64,000 bases of DNA from NCBI RefSeq assembly GCF_002250505.1, contig NZ_NJGY01000001.1, forward strand, positions 1,236,489 through 1,300,488. Direction: 5' to 3'. The notes beneath the pieces were generated by a model. It ran no database searches and was not told the DNA's origin. It worked only from the letters and a program-made list of their open reading frames with translations. Position 1 is the first letter of the stretch. The number at the start of each line of letters is the position of its first letter. The position numbers and the translations under genes are program-made. Of the stretch, positions 18,660 through 27,822 are shown piece by piece. Origin of the DNA: Janthinobacterium sp. PC23-8 (GTDB lineage: Bacteria > Pseudomonadota > Gammaproteobacteria > Burkholderiales > Burkholderiaceae_D).

Positions 18660-19610
18660 TCACAGGATACCAGCGGCCGCCAGTTCGCGGTCCCAGATCG
18701 GCCCCGGCTGGTATTCGGCCACCAGGAAATCGATCAGCGCGCGCACCTTGGGTGACAGCTGGCGGCTGGCCGGATACAGCGCGCTGAGGTAATTCAAAGG
18801 CAGCGACCAGCCGGCCAGCACCGGTACCAGGCTGCCGTCGAGCAAGGCCCGCCAGGCCAGGAAAGTGGTGCTGTAGACGATGCCCAGGCCCTGCTTTGCG
18901 GCCTGCTGCAGCACCAGGCCATTGTTGGCCGTGAAGCCGGCCTGCACGCGCACGCTCACTTCTTCCAGGGTGTGCCCCTCCCCGCGCTGAAAATGCCAGT
19001 TCGTGCCATCGGTGAGGTGGCTGAAATGCAGGCACTGGTGATGCAGCAAATCCTGTGGCGTTTGCGGCACGCCGTATTGCGCCAGGTAGGCTGGGCCGGC
19101 GCACAGCACGGCGCGGCACGGCGCCAGCGGACGCATGGCCAGCGCGCTGCTGTCGGGAATGCCGCCGACGCGGATGGTCAGGTCAAAGCCATGGCGTATC
19201 GGATCGAGCAGGGCGTCGTCGACAAACAATTCGGCTCGCAGCTGCGGGTGCAGCAGGCTGAAGCGCGCCACGGCGTCGGCCAGCCAGGCGCTGCCGAAAC
19301 TAGACGGCGCCTGGATACGCAGCGGCCCGGCCAGCGCCGCGCCCGCCTGCGCCACATGCGCCACCGAGCGCGCCGCTTCCTGCGCCTGGCTCACCGTCGC
19401 CATGCACGGTGCCAGGTAAGCGCGCCCCGCGTCCGTCAGGCTCACTTCGCGCGTCGAACGGTGCAGCAGCCGGGCGTTGAGCTTGTCTTCAAGCTGCATG
19501 ATGGTCTTGCTGACCATGGCGCGCGACAGGCCCAGCCGCTGGCCGGCCAAGGTGAAGCTGCGCTGCTGCGCCACTTCCACGAAAATTTCCATCGCTTGCA
19601 ATTGATCCAT
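18660..19610 (-). CDS. LysR family transcriptional regulator
   Basis: 316 residues with an N-terminal winged HTH (MEIFVEVAQQRSFTLAGQRL, then S.A.VSK.I..LE..L..RLL.RSTR) and a LysR substrate-binding domain. Its stop codon abuts the chemoreceptor stop. It is divergently transcribed from the dioxygenase-isomerase pair across a 109-bp region that holds a GATTGTC-N11-GACAATC palindrome, the classic arrangement for a LysR regulator controlling the neighbouring operon and itself. The effector is unknown. Confidence 0.9.
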   Translation of the reverse strand: MDQLQAMEIFVEVAQQRSFTLAGQRLGLSRAMVSKTIMQLEDKLNARLLHRSTREVSLTDAGRAYLAPCMATVSQAQEAARSVAHVAQAGAALAGPLRIQAPSSFGSAWLADAVARFSLLHPQLRAELFVDDALLDPIRHGFDLTIRVGGIPDSSALAMRPLAPCRAVLCAGPAYLAQYGVPQTPQDLLHHQCLHFSHLTDGTNWHFQRGEGHTLEEVSVRVQAGFTANNGLVLQQAAKQGLGIVYSTTFLAWRALLDGSLVPVLAGWSLPLNYLSALYPASRQLSPKVRALIDFLVAEYQPGPIWDRELAAAGIL

Positions 19611-19616
19611 ATCAAA

Positions 19617-19641
19617 GATTGTCTGCGTTTTGACGACAATC
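19617..19641. promoter_or_regulatory. Candidate LysR operator
   Basis: GATTGTC-N11-GACAATC, a perfect 7-bp inverted repeat with 11-bp spacer. It starts 7 bp from the LysR start codon and lies 79 bp before the dioxygenase start. LysR sites usually carry a T-N11-A core, and this fits. Confidence 0.6.
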
Positions 19642-19719
19642 TGTCAACCACTGTGCGATTGTTTGCCACCTTCGACCGTCCTACAATGGCGTCTTCCTTC
19701 ACCTCCCGGAGCCGCCGCC

Positions 19720-20559
19720 ATGCTGACATCCCAACAACAAGAACAATACCAACGCGACGGCTACCTGGTGCTGCCCGGCTTCAAAAGCCTGGCCGAGATC
19801 GCCGTCCTGCGCGCGCGCGCCGAGCAGATTGTCAACGAATTCGATCCCAGTGTCAGCCAGTCGATCTTCACCACGCGCGACCAGGCCAGGAACACCAACG
19901 ATTATTTCCTCGCCTCCGACAACACCATCCGCTGCTTTTTTGAGGAAGAAGCATTCGGCCCGGACGGTCAGTTAAAGCAAGCCAAGTCGCTGTCGATCAA
20001 CAAGATCGGCCACGCCATGCATGACCTCGACCCCGTATTCCGCGCGTTTTCGACCGACCCGGCACTGGCGCAGGTGGCGCGCGACTTGGGCCTGATGGAG
20101 CCGCAGGTGTGGCAATCGATGTATATTTTCAAGCAGCCCGGCATCGGCGGTGAAGTGCGCTGGCACCAGGACGCCACCTATTTCGAAACCACGCCGATCA
20201 GCGTGACCACCTTCTGGTTCGCGCTGGAAGACGCGACCCTGGAAAACGGCTGCCTGTGGGCCGAACCGGGCGGCCACCGCGGCCCGCTGCGCGAGCGCTT
20301 TATCCGCAATGGCGACGCCGTGCGCGTCGAAAAACTCGACGCCATGCCCTGGCCCGACGACAGCACCGCCGTACCGCTGGAAGTCAAAGCCGGCGCCCTG
20401 GTGTGCTTTCACGGCCTGCTGCCGCACTACAGCGCACCGAACCGCTCGCCCGTCTCGCGCCACGCCTACACGCTGCACGCCACCGATGGGCAAACCGAAT
20501 ACGCCAAACACAACTGGATACAGCGCGATGCGTCCTTGCCGGTACGGGGTTTTGTCTGA
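19720..20559 (+). CDS. Phytanoyl-CoA dioxygenase (PhyH) family Fe(II)/2OG oxygenase
   Basis: 279 residues from ATG 19720, with GGAG nine bases upstream; the open frame 30 codons longer has no ribosome site. The first residues (QQ.QYQRDGYLVLPGF) are typical of PhyH. Iron ligands are visible as HxD in RWHQDATYF and a distal His in CFHGLLPHYSAPNRS, with the R of SRHAYTLH for 2-oxoglutarate. It resembles PHYHD1-like proteins. The next gene starts in TGATG overlap with its stop, indicating a coupled two-gene operon. The substrate is unknown; a hydroxylation feeding a sugar or acid catabolic step is an inference. Confidence 0.87.
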   Translation: MLTSQQQEQYQRDGYLVLPGFKSLAEIAVLRARAEQIVNEFDPSVSQSIFTTRDQARNTNDYFLASDNTIRCFFEEEAFGPDGQLKQAKSLSINKIGHAMHDLDPVFRAFSTDPALAQVARDLGLMEPQVWQSMYIFKQPGIGGEVRWHQDATYFETTPISVTTFWFALEDATLENGCLWAEPGGHRGPLRERFIRNGDAVRVEKLDAMPWPDDSTAVPLEVKAGALVCFHGLLPHYSAPNRSPVSRHAYTLHATDGQTEYAKHNWIQRDASLPVRGFV

Positions 20560-21389
20560 TGCGCATACAAATTTTTGCGCCGCAGTGGGGCAATCACGAA
20601 CTGCCCGCCGAGGTCTTCATCGCCAGGGTGGTGGCGGCCGGTTTCGACGGCATCGAAATGTCGCTGCCGCCGGGTGCCGCCCTGCGCGAGGAATGGACGG
20701 GCCGCATTGCCGACGCCGGCCTGGCCCTGATCGCGGCGCAGTGGGAAACCGTATTCCACAGCGATTTCGCCGAGCACCGCGCGGCCCTGGCCGAACTGCT
20801 GGAAAACGCCTGCCTGGCGCGCCCGCTGCTGGTCAACACGCAGACGGGCAAGGATTACTACAGCGGCGCGCAGAACGCCGAACTGATCGAACTGGCGGCG
20901 GCGATTTCGGCACAACATGGCGTGCCCATCGTCCATGAAATCCACCGCAGCCGTTTCAGCGGCCACCCGCTGCTGCTGCTGCCCTACCTGGAGCAGTTTC
21001 CGCAGCTGCCGCTGACGGCCGACCTGTCGCACTGGTGCTGCGCCTGCGAGTCCCTGCTGGCAGACCAACCTGCCACGCTGGCGCGCACCCTGCCCCGGGT
21101 GCGCCATATCCATGCGCGCGTGGGCCATGCGCAGGGACCGCAGGTGGCCGATTTTCGCGCGCCGGAAGCAAAAGAGGCATTGGACGCCCATCTGGCCTGG
21201 TGGGATACGGTGGTGGCGCTGCGCCGCGCGGCCGGCGCCGAGCTGCTGACGTTCACGCCCGAATTCGGCCCGGCGCCGTATCTGCAAACACTGCCTTACA
21301 CGCAGCAGCCGGTTGCCGACGCCTGGGAACAGAACGTCGCCATGCTCAATTTGCTGCGCCAGCGCTATGCTGGCTACAAGCCGGCATAA
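20559..21389 (+). CDS. Sugar phosphate isomerase/epimerase family TIM-barrel protein
   Basis: 276 residues from ATG 20559, overlapping the dioxygenase stop by one base. The AP-endonuclease-2/xylose-isomerase-like barrel is recognisable from FDGIEMSLP, VHEIHRSRFSG (metal Glu/His), LPLTADLSHWCC (D..H) and VRHIHARVGHAQGPQ (H.H.R). Its 3' end overlaps the 3' end of the convergent LysR gene by 16 bp. In related operons such proteins isomerise keto-acids or sugars, but nothing fixes the substrate here. Confidence 0.85.
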   Translation: MRIQIFAPQWGNHELPAEVFIARVVAAGFDGIEMSLPPGAALREEWTGRIADAGLALIAAQWETVFHSDFAEHRAALAELLENACLARPLLVNTQTGKDYYSGAQNAELIELAAAISAQHGVPIVHEIHRSRFSGHPLLLLPYLEQFPQLPLTADLSHWCCACESLLADQPATLARTLPRVRHIHARVGHAQGPQVADFRAPEAKEALDAHLAWWDTVVALRRAAGAELLTFTPEFGPAPYLQTLPYTQQPVADAWEQNVAMLNLLRQRYAGYKPA

Positions 21390-22294
21390 GAAAAATTCGC
21401 CTGCACGAAATCGATAAACGCGCGCAGCGGCGCCGGCAGGTGGCGCCGGCCCGAATAGTACAAATAAGGTCCCGGAAACGGCAGCACCCAGTCCTGCAGC
21501 ACCGGCTGCAGCTGGCCCGCATCGATATACGGCTGCAGCCACTCTTCGAACAGGTACACGAGGCCATGGCCGGCAATGGCCATGCCGACGGCGACGTCCA
21601 TGGCTGTCGGCGTGACGATCAACGGGCCGGCCGGGTCCATGTCGATGCGCTCGCCATCGCGCTCGAACTCCCACGGGGGAATGGCGCCACTCAGGAATTT
21701 TCCACGCAGGCAGGCATGCTGCAGCAGCTCGCGCGGATGGCTCGGCACGCCGCGCTGCGCCAGGTAAGCCGGCGCGCCCGCCACCGTAAAACGCTGCGTG
21801 CGCGGGCCGATCGGCACGGCGATCATGTCCTGCTCCAGCCGCTCGCCGTAGCGGATGCCGGCGTCGCAGCCGCTGGCGACAATATCGACGAAGTTATTGT
21901 CGACCACCAGTTCGACCACGATGTGCGGATACGTGCGCAAAAACTGGTCAAGCATGGGCTGCAGGAAGAAGCGCGCCGCGTTGACCGGCACGTTCAGGCG
22001 CAGGCTGCCGCGCGGGCTGCCGCGCAAGTCATTGAGCACGTCGAGCGCGCTGGCCACCTCCCCGAGGGCAGGCCGCAAGCGCGTCAGCAACAACGCGCCG
22101 GCCTGGGTCGGCGTCACGCTGCGCGTGGTGCGTTCGAGCAGCCGCATGCCCAGCTGCTGTTCCAGCCGGCGCACGGCCTCGCTCATGGCCGACGCCGACT
22201 GGCCCGACAGGCGCGCGGCCTGGCGAAAACCCTGGTGCTGGGCGACCTGGGCAAACGTGGCCAGGTCGGCCATGGAAGGACTCGATGGATACAT
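21374..22294 (-). CDS. LysR family transcriptional regulator
   Basis: About 306 residues from ATG 22294 (MYPSSPSMADL); an internal ATG at 22273 is equally plausible. Winged HTH (FAQVAQHQGFRQAARLSG, then SEAVRRLEQQLG.RLLERTTR) and an effector-binding domain with GLVYLFEEW near the C-terminus, as in regulators of small oxidoreductase genes. It is divergent from the aldo/keto reductase, with a perfect TGTGCGT palindrome just upstream of its own start. It probably regulates that gene. Confidence 0.9.
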   Translation of the reverse strand: MYPSSPSMADLATFAQVAQHQGFRQAARLSGQSASAMSEAVRRLEQQLGMRLLERTTRSVTPTQAGALLLTRLRPALGEVASALDVLNDLRGSPRGSLRLNVPVNAARFFLQPMLDQFLRTYPHIVVELVVDNNFVDIVASGCDAGIRYGERLEQDMIAVPIGPRTQRFTVAGAPAYLAQRGVPSHPRELLQHACLRGKFLSGAIPPWEFERDGERIDMDPAGPLIVTPTAMDVAVGMAIAGHGLVYLFEEWLQPYIDAGQLQPVLQDWVLPFPGPYLYYSGRRHLPAPLRAFIDFVQANFSYAGL

Positions 22295-22301
22295 GATGGA
22301 T

Positions 22302-22319
22302 TGTGCGTAAATACGCACA
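22302..22319. promoter_or_regulatory. Candidate LysR operator
   Basis: TGTGCGT-AAAT-ACGCACA, a perfect 7-bp inverted repeat, 8 bp from the LysR start and 88 bp upstream of the aldo/keto reductase start. A partial third copy (CCTGTGCGCG) follows at about 22322. Confidence 0.6.
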
Positions 22320-22406
22320 GCCTGTGCGCGATTGCCCCGATTATCACACAGCGCCATCGCCGCTACCATGGTTGCTCCCCTATTGCATCACTCCACAGGA
22401 GCAATC

Positions 22407-23285
22407 ATGAGCACGTATTCTCCCTTTCACGACCAGTTCACGCCTGCCGAGAGCAGCCTTGTTTTCAACCGCGTCGGCTACGGCGCCATGCAACTGGCCG
22501 GCCCGCATGTCTGGGGTCCGCCGAAGGACCGCGCTCGCGCCGTGGCCGTGCTGCGCGAGGCCATCGAACTGGGCATCAACCATATCGACACCTCGGACTT
22601 TTACGGCCCGCACATCACCAACCAGATCATCCGTGAAGCGCTGCACCCGTACCGCGACGATCTCACCATCGTCACCAAGATCGGCTTCGTGCGCGGCGCC
22701 GACCAGTCCTGGCTACCGGCCGCCTCGCCACGGCAGCTGCGCGACGCCGTACACGATAACCTGCGCAACCTGGGCCTCGATGTGCTCGACGTGGTCAACC
22801 TGCGCGCCCCGGGCATGGCCGGCCCCGATGGCTCCTCGCTGGCAGAACCGCTGGCGACTCTGGTGCAACTGCGGCAGGAAGGACTGGTGCGCCATATCGG
22901 CGTATCGAATGTCGATGCGGCGCAGGTGGCCGAGGCGCAGCAGATCACGCCCATCGTCTGCGTGCAGAACCACTACAACCTGGCGCACCGTAATGACGAT
23001 GCGCTGATCGACACCCTGGCCGCGCAAGGCATCGCCTATGTGCCGTTCTTTCCGCTCGGCGGCTTCTCGCCGCTGCAGTCCGATACCCTGAACCAGGTGG
23101 CGGCCCGCCTGCAGGCGACACCGATGCAGGCAGCGCTGGCCTGGCTGCTGCAGCGCGCCCCGAATGTGCTGGTGATACCAGGCACCTCGTCGGTGGCGCA
23201 TTTGCGCGAAAACGTCGCGGCCGGTGCGCTGACGCTCGACGCGCACGCCTTGGCCGCCCTGGAGTCGCTTGCAGGTCGGTCGTAA
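22407..23285 (+). CDS. Aldo/keto reductase
   Basis: 292 residues from ATG 22407, with AGGAG upstream. NADPH-dependent TIM-barrel oxidoreductase. [20 protein letters not shown] (catalytic Asp/Tyr), IVTKIGF (catalytic Lys), VRHIGVSN, and [14 protein letters not shown] at the cofactor-binding end are all present. The last seven codons lie inside an 11-bp tandem repeat array that runs into the promoter of the next gene. The carbonyl substrate is unknown. Confidence 0.92.
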   Translation: MSTYSPFHDQFTPAESSLVFNRVGYGAMQLAGPHVWGPPKDRARAVAVLREAIELGINHIDTSDFYGPHITNQIIREALHPYRDDLTIVTKIGFVRGADQSWLPAASPRQLRDAVHDNLRNLGLDVLDVVNLRAPGMAGPDGSSLAEPLATLVQLRQEGLVRHIGVSNVDAAQVAEAQQITPIVCVQNHYNLAHRNDDALIDTLAAQGIAYVPFFPLGGFSPLQSDTLNQVAARLQATPMQAALAWLLQRAPNVLVIPGTSSVAHLRENVAAGALTLDAHALAALESLAGRS

Positions 23286-23330
23286 CTCGCTTGCCAGCCG
23301 CTTGTAAGTCGGTTGCAAATCGCTTGTAAT
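23265..23330 (+). repeat. Six tandem 11-bp iterons upstream of the OhrR-type gene
   Basis: Six consecutive 11-bp units: 23265 TCGCTTGCAGG, 23276 TCGGTCGTAAC, 23287 TCGCTTGCCAG, 23298 CCGCTTGTAAG, 23309 TCGGTTGCAAA, 23320 TCGCTTGTAAT. The consensus is TCGCTTGYAAN. The array covers the last codons and stop of the reductase and ends 28 bp before the regulator's ATG. The period is close to one helical turn, so copies would face the same side of the DNA. Confidence 0.75.
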
Positions 23331-23358
23331 TAGATCGCGCGCTATATATACTGTGCAG

Positions 23359-23811
23359 ATGGATACACCCCCCCCCCTGCACCAGGTGCCGCGTCTGGAC
23401 AGCCAGCTGTGCTTTGCGCTGTACTCGACTTCGCTGGCGATGAACAAGCTGTACCGCAAGCTCCTGCGCAAGCTGGGCCTGACGTACTCGCAATACCTGG
23501 TGATGATGGTGTTGTGGGAGCGCGATGGCCTGAGCGTGTCCGAGGTAGGCGAACGCCTGTTCCTCGACTCGGCCACCCTCACGCCCCTGCTCAAGCGCAT
23601 GGAGCTGGCGGGCCTGTTGAACCGCGCGCGCGCCGCCAGCGACGAGCGCCAGGTCATCATCACGCTCACCGCAGCGGGCAGCGAACTGCGCGAGCAGGCG
23701 GCGCTGCTGCCGGAGGCGATCCTGACGGCCAGCCAGTGCAGCGTGGCGCAAGTTGTAGATATGAAACAACAACTCGACCAGTTGCGCGCCAGCCTGATGA
23801 AAAGCGGGTAA
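23359..23811 (+). CDS. ohrR: MarR family regulator, OhrR type
   Basis: 150 residues from ATG 23359 (a GTG two codons earlier is possible; neither has a clear ribosome site). [11 protein letters not shown] places the redox-active Cys at 18, the hallmark of OhrR organic-peroxide sensors. The winged helix follows ([36 protein letters not shown], then DERQV.I.LT). In many bacteria the target is a neighbouring ohr peroxidase gene, but none is in this window. The upstream 11-bp repeats may be involved in control. Confidence 0.85.
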   Translation: MDTPPPLHQVPRLDSQLCFALYSTSLAMNKLYRKLLRKLGLTYSQYLVMMVLWERDGLSVSEVGERLFLDSATLTPLLKRMELAGLLNRARAASDERQVIITLTAAGSELREQAALLPEAILTASQCSVAQVVDMKQQLDQLRASLMKSG

Positions 23812-23904
23812 AAATCTTCTTTTCCCGATCAAAATAAAGCATATCGCGGCATGCACGGCGCACAGCAAAAGCCGGGCTAACATTCACCATTTTTTATTAA
23901 AAAT

Positions 23905-23955
23905 CGATACAAAGTATCGCTGCCCTGGATATAGAATAGTCGCCACTATTTCTAT
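23905..23955. promoter_or_regulatory. Two palindromes upstream of the M1 peptidase gene
   Basis: CGATAC-AAA-GTATCG (23905-23919) and ATAGAATAGT-CGCC-ACTATTTCTAT (23931-23955, one unpaired base) lie in the AT-rich leader 21-71 bp before the ATG. Either could be an operator or a leader hairpin. Confidence 0.45.
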
Positions 23956-23975
23956 ACAACAACATCAGGGTGAAC

Positions 23976-26354
23976 ATGCGCATTCTTTCCGGCTCCGCGG
24001 CCTGCCTGGCTCTTTGCTTTACCGTTTCCGCCTTGGCCGCCGAGCCCTTCGACGACAAGTTCCGCCAGCTCGAAGAAGTGCTGCCCACCCCGAATACCTA
24101 CCGCACAGCCTCCGGCGCTCCAGGCCACGCCTACTGGCAGCAGCGCGCCGACTACACGATCCGCGCCACGCTCGACGAAGCCAGACGCGAAATCACCGGC
24201 AGCGGCACCGTCACCTACCATAACCAGTCTCCCGACACGCTCGCCTACCTGTGGGTGCAGCTGGACCAGAATATCTACAAGAGCGACTCCGACGCGCGCC
24301 GCATGGCCACCGTGCCCTCGCGCCAGGCCTGGGCCAAAACGACCGGTGACGACACCATGAAATTCGAGGGCCTGCGCGGCATGCTGGCGCGCGGCGACTT
24401 CCAGGGCGGCTTCAATATCCGCTCGCTCAAGGGCGCGGACGGCCAGAGCCTGAAACACGTCGTCAACCGCACCATGATGCGCATCGACCTGCCGCAGCCC
24501 CTGAAGCCGGGCCAGGATTTCGTCTTCCAGATCGAGTGGGACTACCGCATCAACGAGCAGAAGGTGCTGGGCGGGCGCGCCGGCTACGAATATTTTGAGG
24601 AGGACAAGAACGCCCTGTTCGAACTCGCCCAGTGGTTCCCGCGCATGGCCGCCTATTACGACGTGGCCGGCTGGCAGCACAAGCAGTTTCTCGGCTCGGG
24701 CGAATTCACGCTGGAATTCGGCGACTATGACGTGCAGCTGACGGTGCCGGCCGACCATGTGGTGGCCGCCACGGGCGAACTGCAAAACGCGCAGGAAGTA
24801 TTGACGCCGGCCCAGCGCGCCCGCCTCGAGCAGGCCCGCACCAGCGACAAGCCGGTGCTCATCATCACGCAAAGGGAAGCCGAAGCGGCCGAAAAATCCA
24901 GCAGCGGCGCGCAAAAGACCTGGCACTTCAAGGCGGCCAATGTGCGCGACTTTGCCTGGGCTTCGAGCCGCAAGTTCATCTGGGATGCGCAAGGCTACAA
25001 GCAGGGCGGCAGCGATCTGATGGCCATGTCCTACTATCCGAAGGAAGGCAATCCGCTGTGGGAAAAATACAGCACGCAAGCCATCGTGCACACCATCGAA
25101 CAGTACAACAAGTACAGCATCGACTACCCGTATCCGACCGCCATTTCCGTCAACGGTCCGGTGGGCGGCATGGAATACCCGATGATCTCGTTCAACGGCC
25201 CGCGCCCCGTCAAGGACAAAAAAACCGGCGAACTGACGTATTCGAAGCGCACCAAATATGGCCTGATCGGCGTGATCATCCATGAAGTGGGCCACAACTA
25301 TTACCCGATGATCATCAACTCGGACGAGCGCCAGTGGACCTGGATGGACGAAGGCCTGAACACGTTCGTGCAATACCTGGCGCAGCAGGCGTGGGAAGAC
25401 AACTACCCGGCCTCGCGCGGCGAACCGCGCGAGATCGTCGACTACATGCGTTCACGCGACCAGGTACCGATCATGACCAATTCCGAGTCCTTGCTGCAGT
25501 TCGGCAACAACGCCTACGCCAAGCCGGCGGCAGGCCTGAACATACTGCGTGAAACCATTCTGGGGCGCGAGCTGTTTGACTACGCCTTCAAGGAATATGC
25601 GCAGCGCTGGAAATTCAAGCGCCCCACGCCGGCGGACTTTTTCCGCACCATGGAAGACGCTTCCGGCACCGACCTCGACTGGTTCTGGCGCGGCTGGTTC
25701 TACACCACCGATGCGGTCGACATCAGCATTGACGGCATCAGCGAATATGGCGTCAGTTCAAAAAATCCGGAAACCGAAAAAGCCTGGAAAAAGGCGCAGA
25801 AAGCGGCCCAGCCCGAATCCGTCACCAACCGCGCCAATAAGGGCATGGCGCGCAGGATCGACGCACATCCTGAACTGAAGGATTTCTATAACCAGCACGA
25901 CGACTACACCGTCACCAACCAGGACCGCAACGCTTATGCCGAAGCGATCGCCAAGCTGGAACCGTGGGAAAAAGACCTGCTAAAACAGGGCAAGCATTTG
26001 TACCTGGTCGACCTGTCCAACCTGGGCGGCATGGTGATGCCGCTGATCCTGGAGATCGAACTGAAAAGCGGCAAGAAATACATCGAGCGCGTGCCGGCCG
26101 AAGTATGGCGCTACTCGCCGAAGAAAATCACCAAGGTCGTCATCACGGCCGAGCCGATGGTGGGCCTGGTGCAGGACCCGTACTGGGAAACAGCCGACAT
26201 CGACACCAGCAACAACAGCTGGCCCCGCAAGATCACACCGTCGCGCCTGGAACTGTTCAAGAGCGAGAAGTCACCCGGGGACAACCTGATGCGCGACTTT
26301 AATACGCCTTTGACAAACCAGGGTGCGCCTGGCGGCAAGGACGACGACGCATGA
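23976..26354 (+). CDS. Secreted M1 family metallopeptidase
   Basis: 792 residues from ATG 23976, with AGGG upstream. The signal peptide ends about residue 22 (FTVSALAA). The gluzincin active site is intact: GGMEYPMIS exopeptidase-type motif, zinc motif HEVGH near 436, and the third ligand in WMDEGLNTF about 22 residues on. The N-terminal beta domain resembles aminopeptidase N-like proteins. The C-terminal region is beta-rich and charged. It is predicted to be a periplasmic zinc aminopeptidase. The next gene starts within its last codon (ATGA), so both are coupled. Confidence 0.9.
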   Translation: MRILSGSAACLALCFTVSALAAEPFDDKFRQLEEVLPTPNTYRTASGAPGHAYWQQRADYTIRATLDEARREITGSGTVTYHNQSPDTLAYLWVQLDQNIYKSDSDARRMATVPSRQAWAKTTGDDTMKFEGLRGMLARGDFQGGFNIRSLKGADGQSLKHVVNRTMMRIDLPQPLKPGQDFVFQIEWDYRINEQKVLGGRAGYEYFEEDKNALFELAQWFPRMAAYYDVAGWQHKQFLGSGEFTLEFGDYDVQLTVPADHVVAATGELQNAQEVLTPAQRARLEQARTSDKPVLIITQREAEAAEKSSSGAQKTWHFKAANVRDFAWASSRKFIWDAQGYKQGGSDLMAMSYYPKEGNPLWEKYSTQAIVHTIEQYNKYSIDYPYPTAISVNGPVGGMEYPMISFNGPRPVKDKKTGELTYSKRTKYGLIGVIIHEVGHNYYPMIINSDERQWTWMDEGLNTFVQYLAQQAWEDNYPASRGEPREIVDYMRSRDQVPIMTNSESLLQFGNNAYAKPAAGLNILRETILGRELFDYAFKEYAQRWKFKRPTPADFFRTMEDASGTDLDWFWRGWFYTTDAVDISIDGISEYGVSSKNPETEKAWKKAQKAAQPESVTNRANKGMARRIDAHPELKDFYNQHDDYTVTNQDRNAYAEAIAKLEPWEKDLLKQGKHLYLVDLSNLGGMVMPLILEIELKSGKKYIERVPAEVWRYSPKKITKVVITAEPMVGLVQDPYWETADIDTSNNSWPRKITPSRLELFKSEKSPGDNLMRDFNTPLTNQGAPGGKDDDA

Positions 26355-26839
26355 AGCTGCGACGTTTCTGGGCGATGGCGGTGCTGGCCCTGGCAAGCAG
26401 CGCCGCCTGGGCCCATAACTACCATATGGGCATCGCCGATATCAGTTACAACCCGTCGAGCGGCAGCACGGAAATCGTCCATACCTACACGGGCCACGAC
26501 GTCGAAGCGCTGCTGACCCAGGTGTACCAGCGTCAGATCGACCTGGGCAGGAAAGACAGCGAAGCGTTTCTGCGCCGCTACGTGGAAAAGCAGTTTTATA
26601 TCATTGGCGCCAATGGCCAGCGCCTGCGCCTGGACTGGGTCGGCGTCAAGGTCAATGCCGACAATGTGGTGATCTTCCAGGAAATTGCCCACACGCGCCT
26701 GGCAAGCGGCGCGCGCATCCATAACGCCCTGCTCAGCGATTTCCTGCCCAGCCAGCGCAACACCCTCAATGTGCAGGACGGCGCAAAGATCCAGACGCTG
26801 TTCTTTGACCAGAAGAACGTCGAATTGCCGGTCAGGTAA
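26351..26839 (+). CDS. DUF6702-like exported protein
   Basis: 162 residues with a signal peptide (MAVLALASSAAWA). After cleavage it reads HNYHMGIADISYN, then EIVHTYTGHDVEALL, a pattern I associate with DUF6702 proteins found next to M1 peptidases. It overlaps the peptidase stop by four bases. It probably assists or accompanies the peptidase in the periplasm. Function is unproven. Confidence 0.75.
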   Translation: MKLRRFWAMAVLALASSAAWAHNYHMGIADISYNPSSGSTEIVHTYTGHDVEALLTQVYQRQIDLGRKDSEAFLRRYVEKQFYIIGANGQRLRLDWVGVKVNADNVVIFQEIAHTRLASGARIHNALLSDFLPSQRNTLNVQDGAKIQTLFFDQKNVELPVR

Positions 26840-26934
26840 AGCATTTGCAAGCCGGCTGCCACGCGATGCCCATCCAGGTATTAGAATGCCTGTCTGGACA
26901 ACCTGATAACGGCCGCCATGCGGCCGGCACCGAC

Positions 26935-27669
26935 ATGAGCACTGCCGCACCGATCTTCACCGACCCGTCCCACCTTGCCAGCGCCCTGCGCGAGGATGGT
27001 TATGCCGTGCTGCGCCCGCAGGACGTGGCCGCGCTGGCCGGCTGCACCCTGCCTGAACTGCGCGCGCTCGAACCGAGCTGGGACAACCTCGCGCTCGACA
27101 ATTACCTCAAGGATGGCGGCCGCTACCGCCGCCGGCGCCACTCCTGCTTCGTGCAGGACGGCGGCGCGCTGGTGCAGACACCGCACCGCGCGCACTGGCA
27201 GCCGGTCGAATACAACGCCCTGCACGGCGGCATGCACCGCCTGTTCGAGCCGGTGGAGCCGGCCATTGCCGCGCAGACGGCCTGGCGCCAGCTGGTCGTC
27301 GCGCTGGGCGACATCTGCTCGCAGGCCAGGGGCGCGCAGCCCTGGTTCATCGAGGCGCACCAGTTCCGCATCGATACCACCGACGGCATCGGCCGCCCCA
27401 CGCCGGAAGGCGCGCACCGCGACGGCGTCGATTTCGTCGCCGTGCTGCTGATAGGCCGCCAGTCCATCAAGGGCGGCGAGACGCGCATCTTCGAAGCCGA
27501 TGGCCCCAACGGCAAGCGCTTTACCTTGAGCGAACCATGGTCGCTGCTGCTGCTTGACGACGCAGCGGTGATCCATGAATCGACGCCGATCCAGCCTGTG
27601 GGCGCGGCCGGCCATCGCGATACGCTGGTGCTGACCTACCGCGCAGGCCAGTTCCAGGGCGAAAACTAA
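26935..27669 (+). CDS. 2OG-Fe dioxygenase family protein
   Basis: 244 residues from ATG 26935 (MSTAAPIF). Hallmarks of the 2OG-Fe dioxygenase family related to amino-acid hydroxylases: QFRI near 142, then PTPEGAHRDGVDFV with the H.D iron pair, GGETRIF, and a distal His in AAVIHESTPI with the R of GHRDTLVLTYR for 2-oxoglutarate. Family members hydroxylate free L-isoleucine or other amino acids. The substrate here is not determined. The gene appears to be alone. Confidence 0.85.
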   Translation: MSTAAPIFTDPSHLASALREDGYAVLRPQDVAALAGCTLPELRALEPSWDNLALDNYLKDGGRYRRRRHSCFVQDGGALVQTPHRAHWQPVEYNALHGGMHRLFEPVEPAIAAQTAWRQLVVALGDICSQARGAQPWFIEAHQFRIDTTDGIGRPTPEGAHRDGVDFVAVLLIGRQSIKGGETRIFEADGPNGKRFTLSEPWSLLLLDDAAVIHESTPIQPVGAAGHRDTLVLTYRAGQFQGEN

Positions 27670-27822
27670 AAGCACGAGGCAGCCCCGCGGACGGCCGAAA
27701 TAGTGACCATGAAGTTACTTTGAAGTTACTTTTAAGCGGCCAAATCCGATATAGTCGCAAGATATCCATACTGGCCGCTAATCGTGTCCGGTACTCAAAT
27801 ACCCAGAAGCGAGGAGAGGTCC

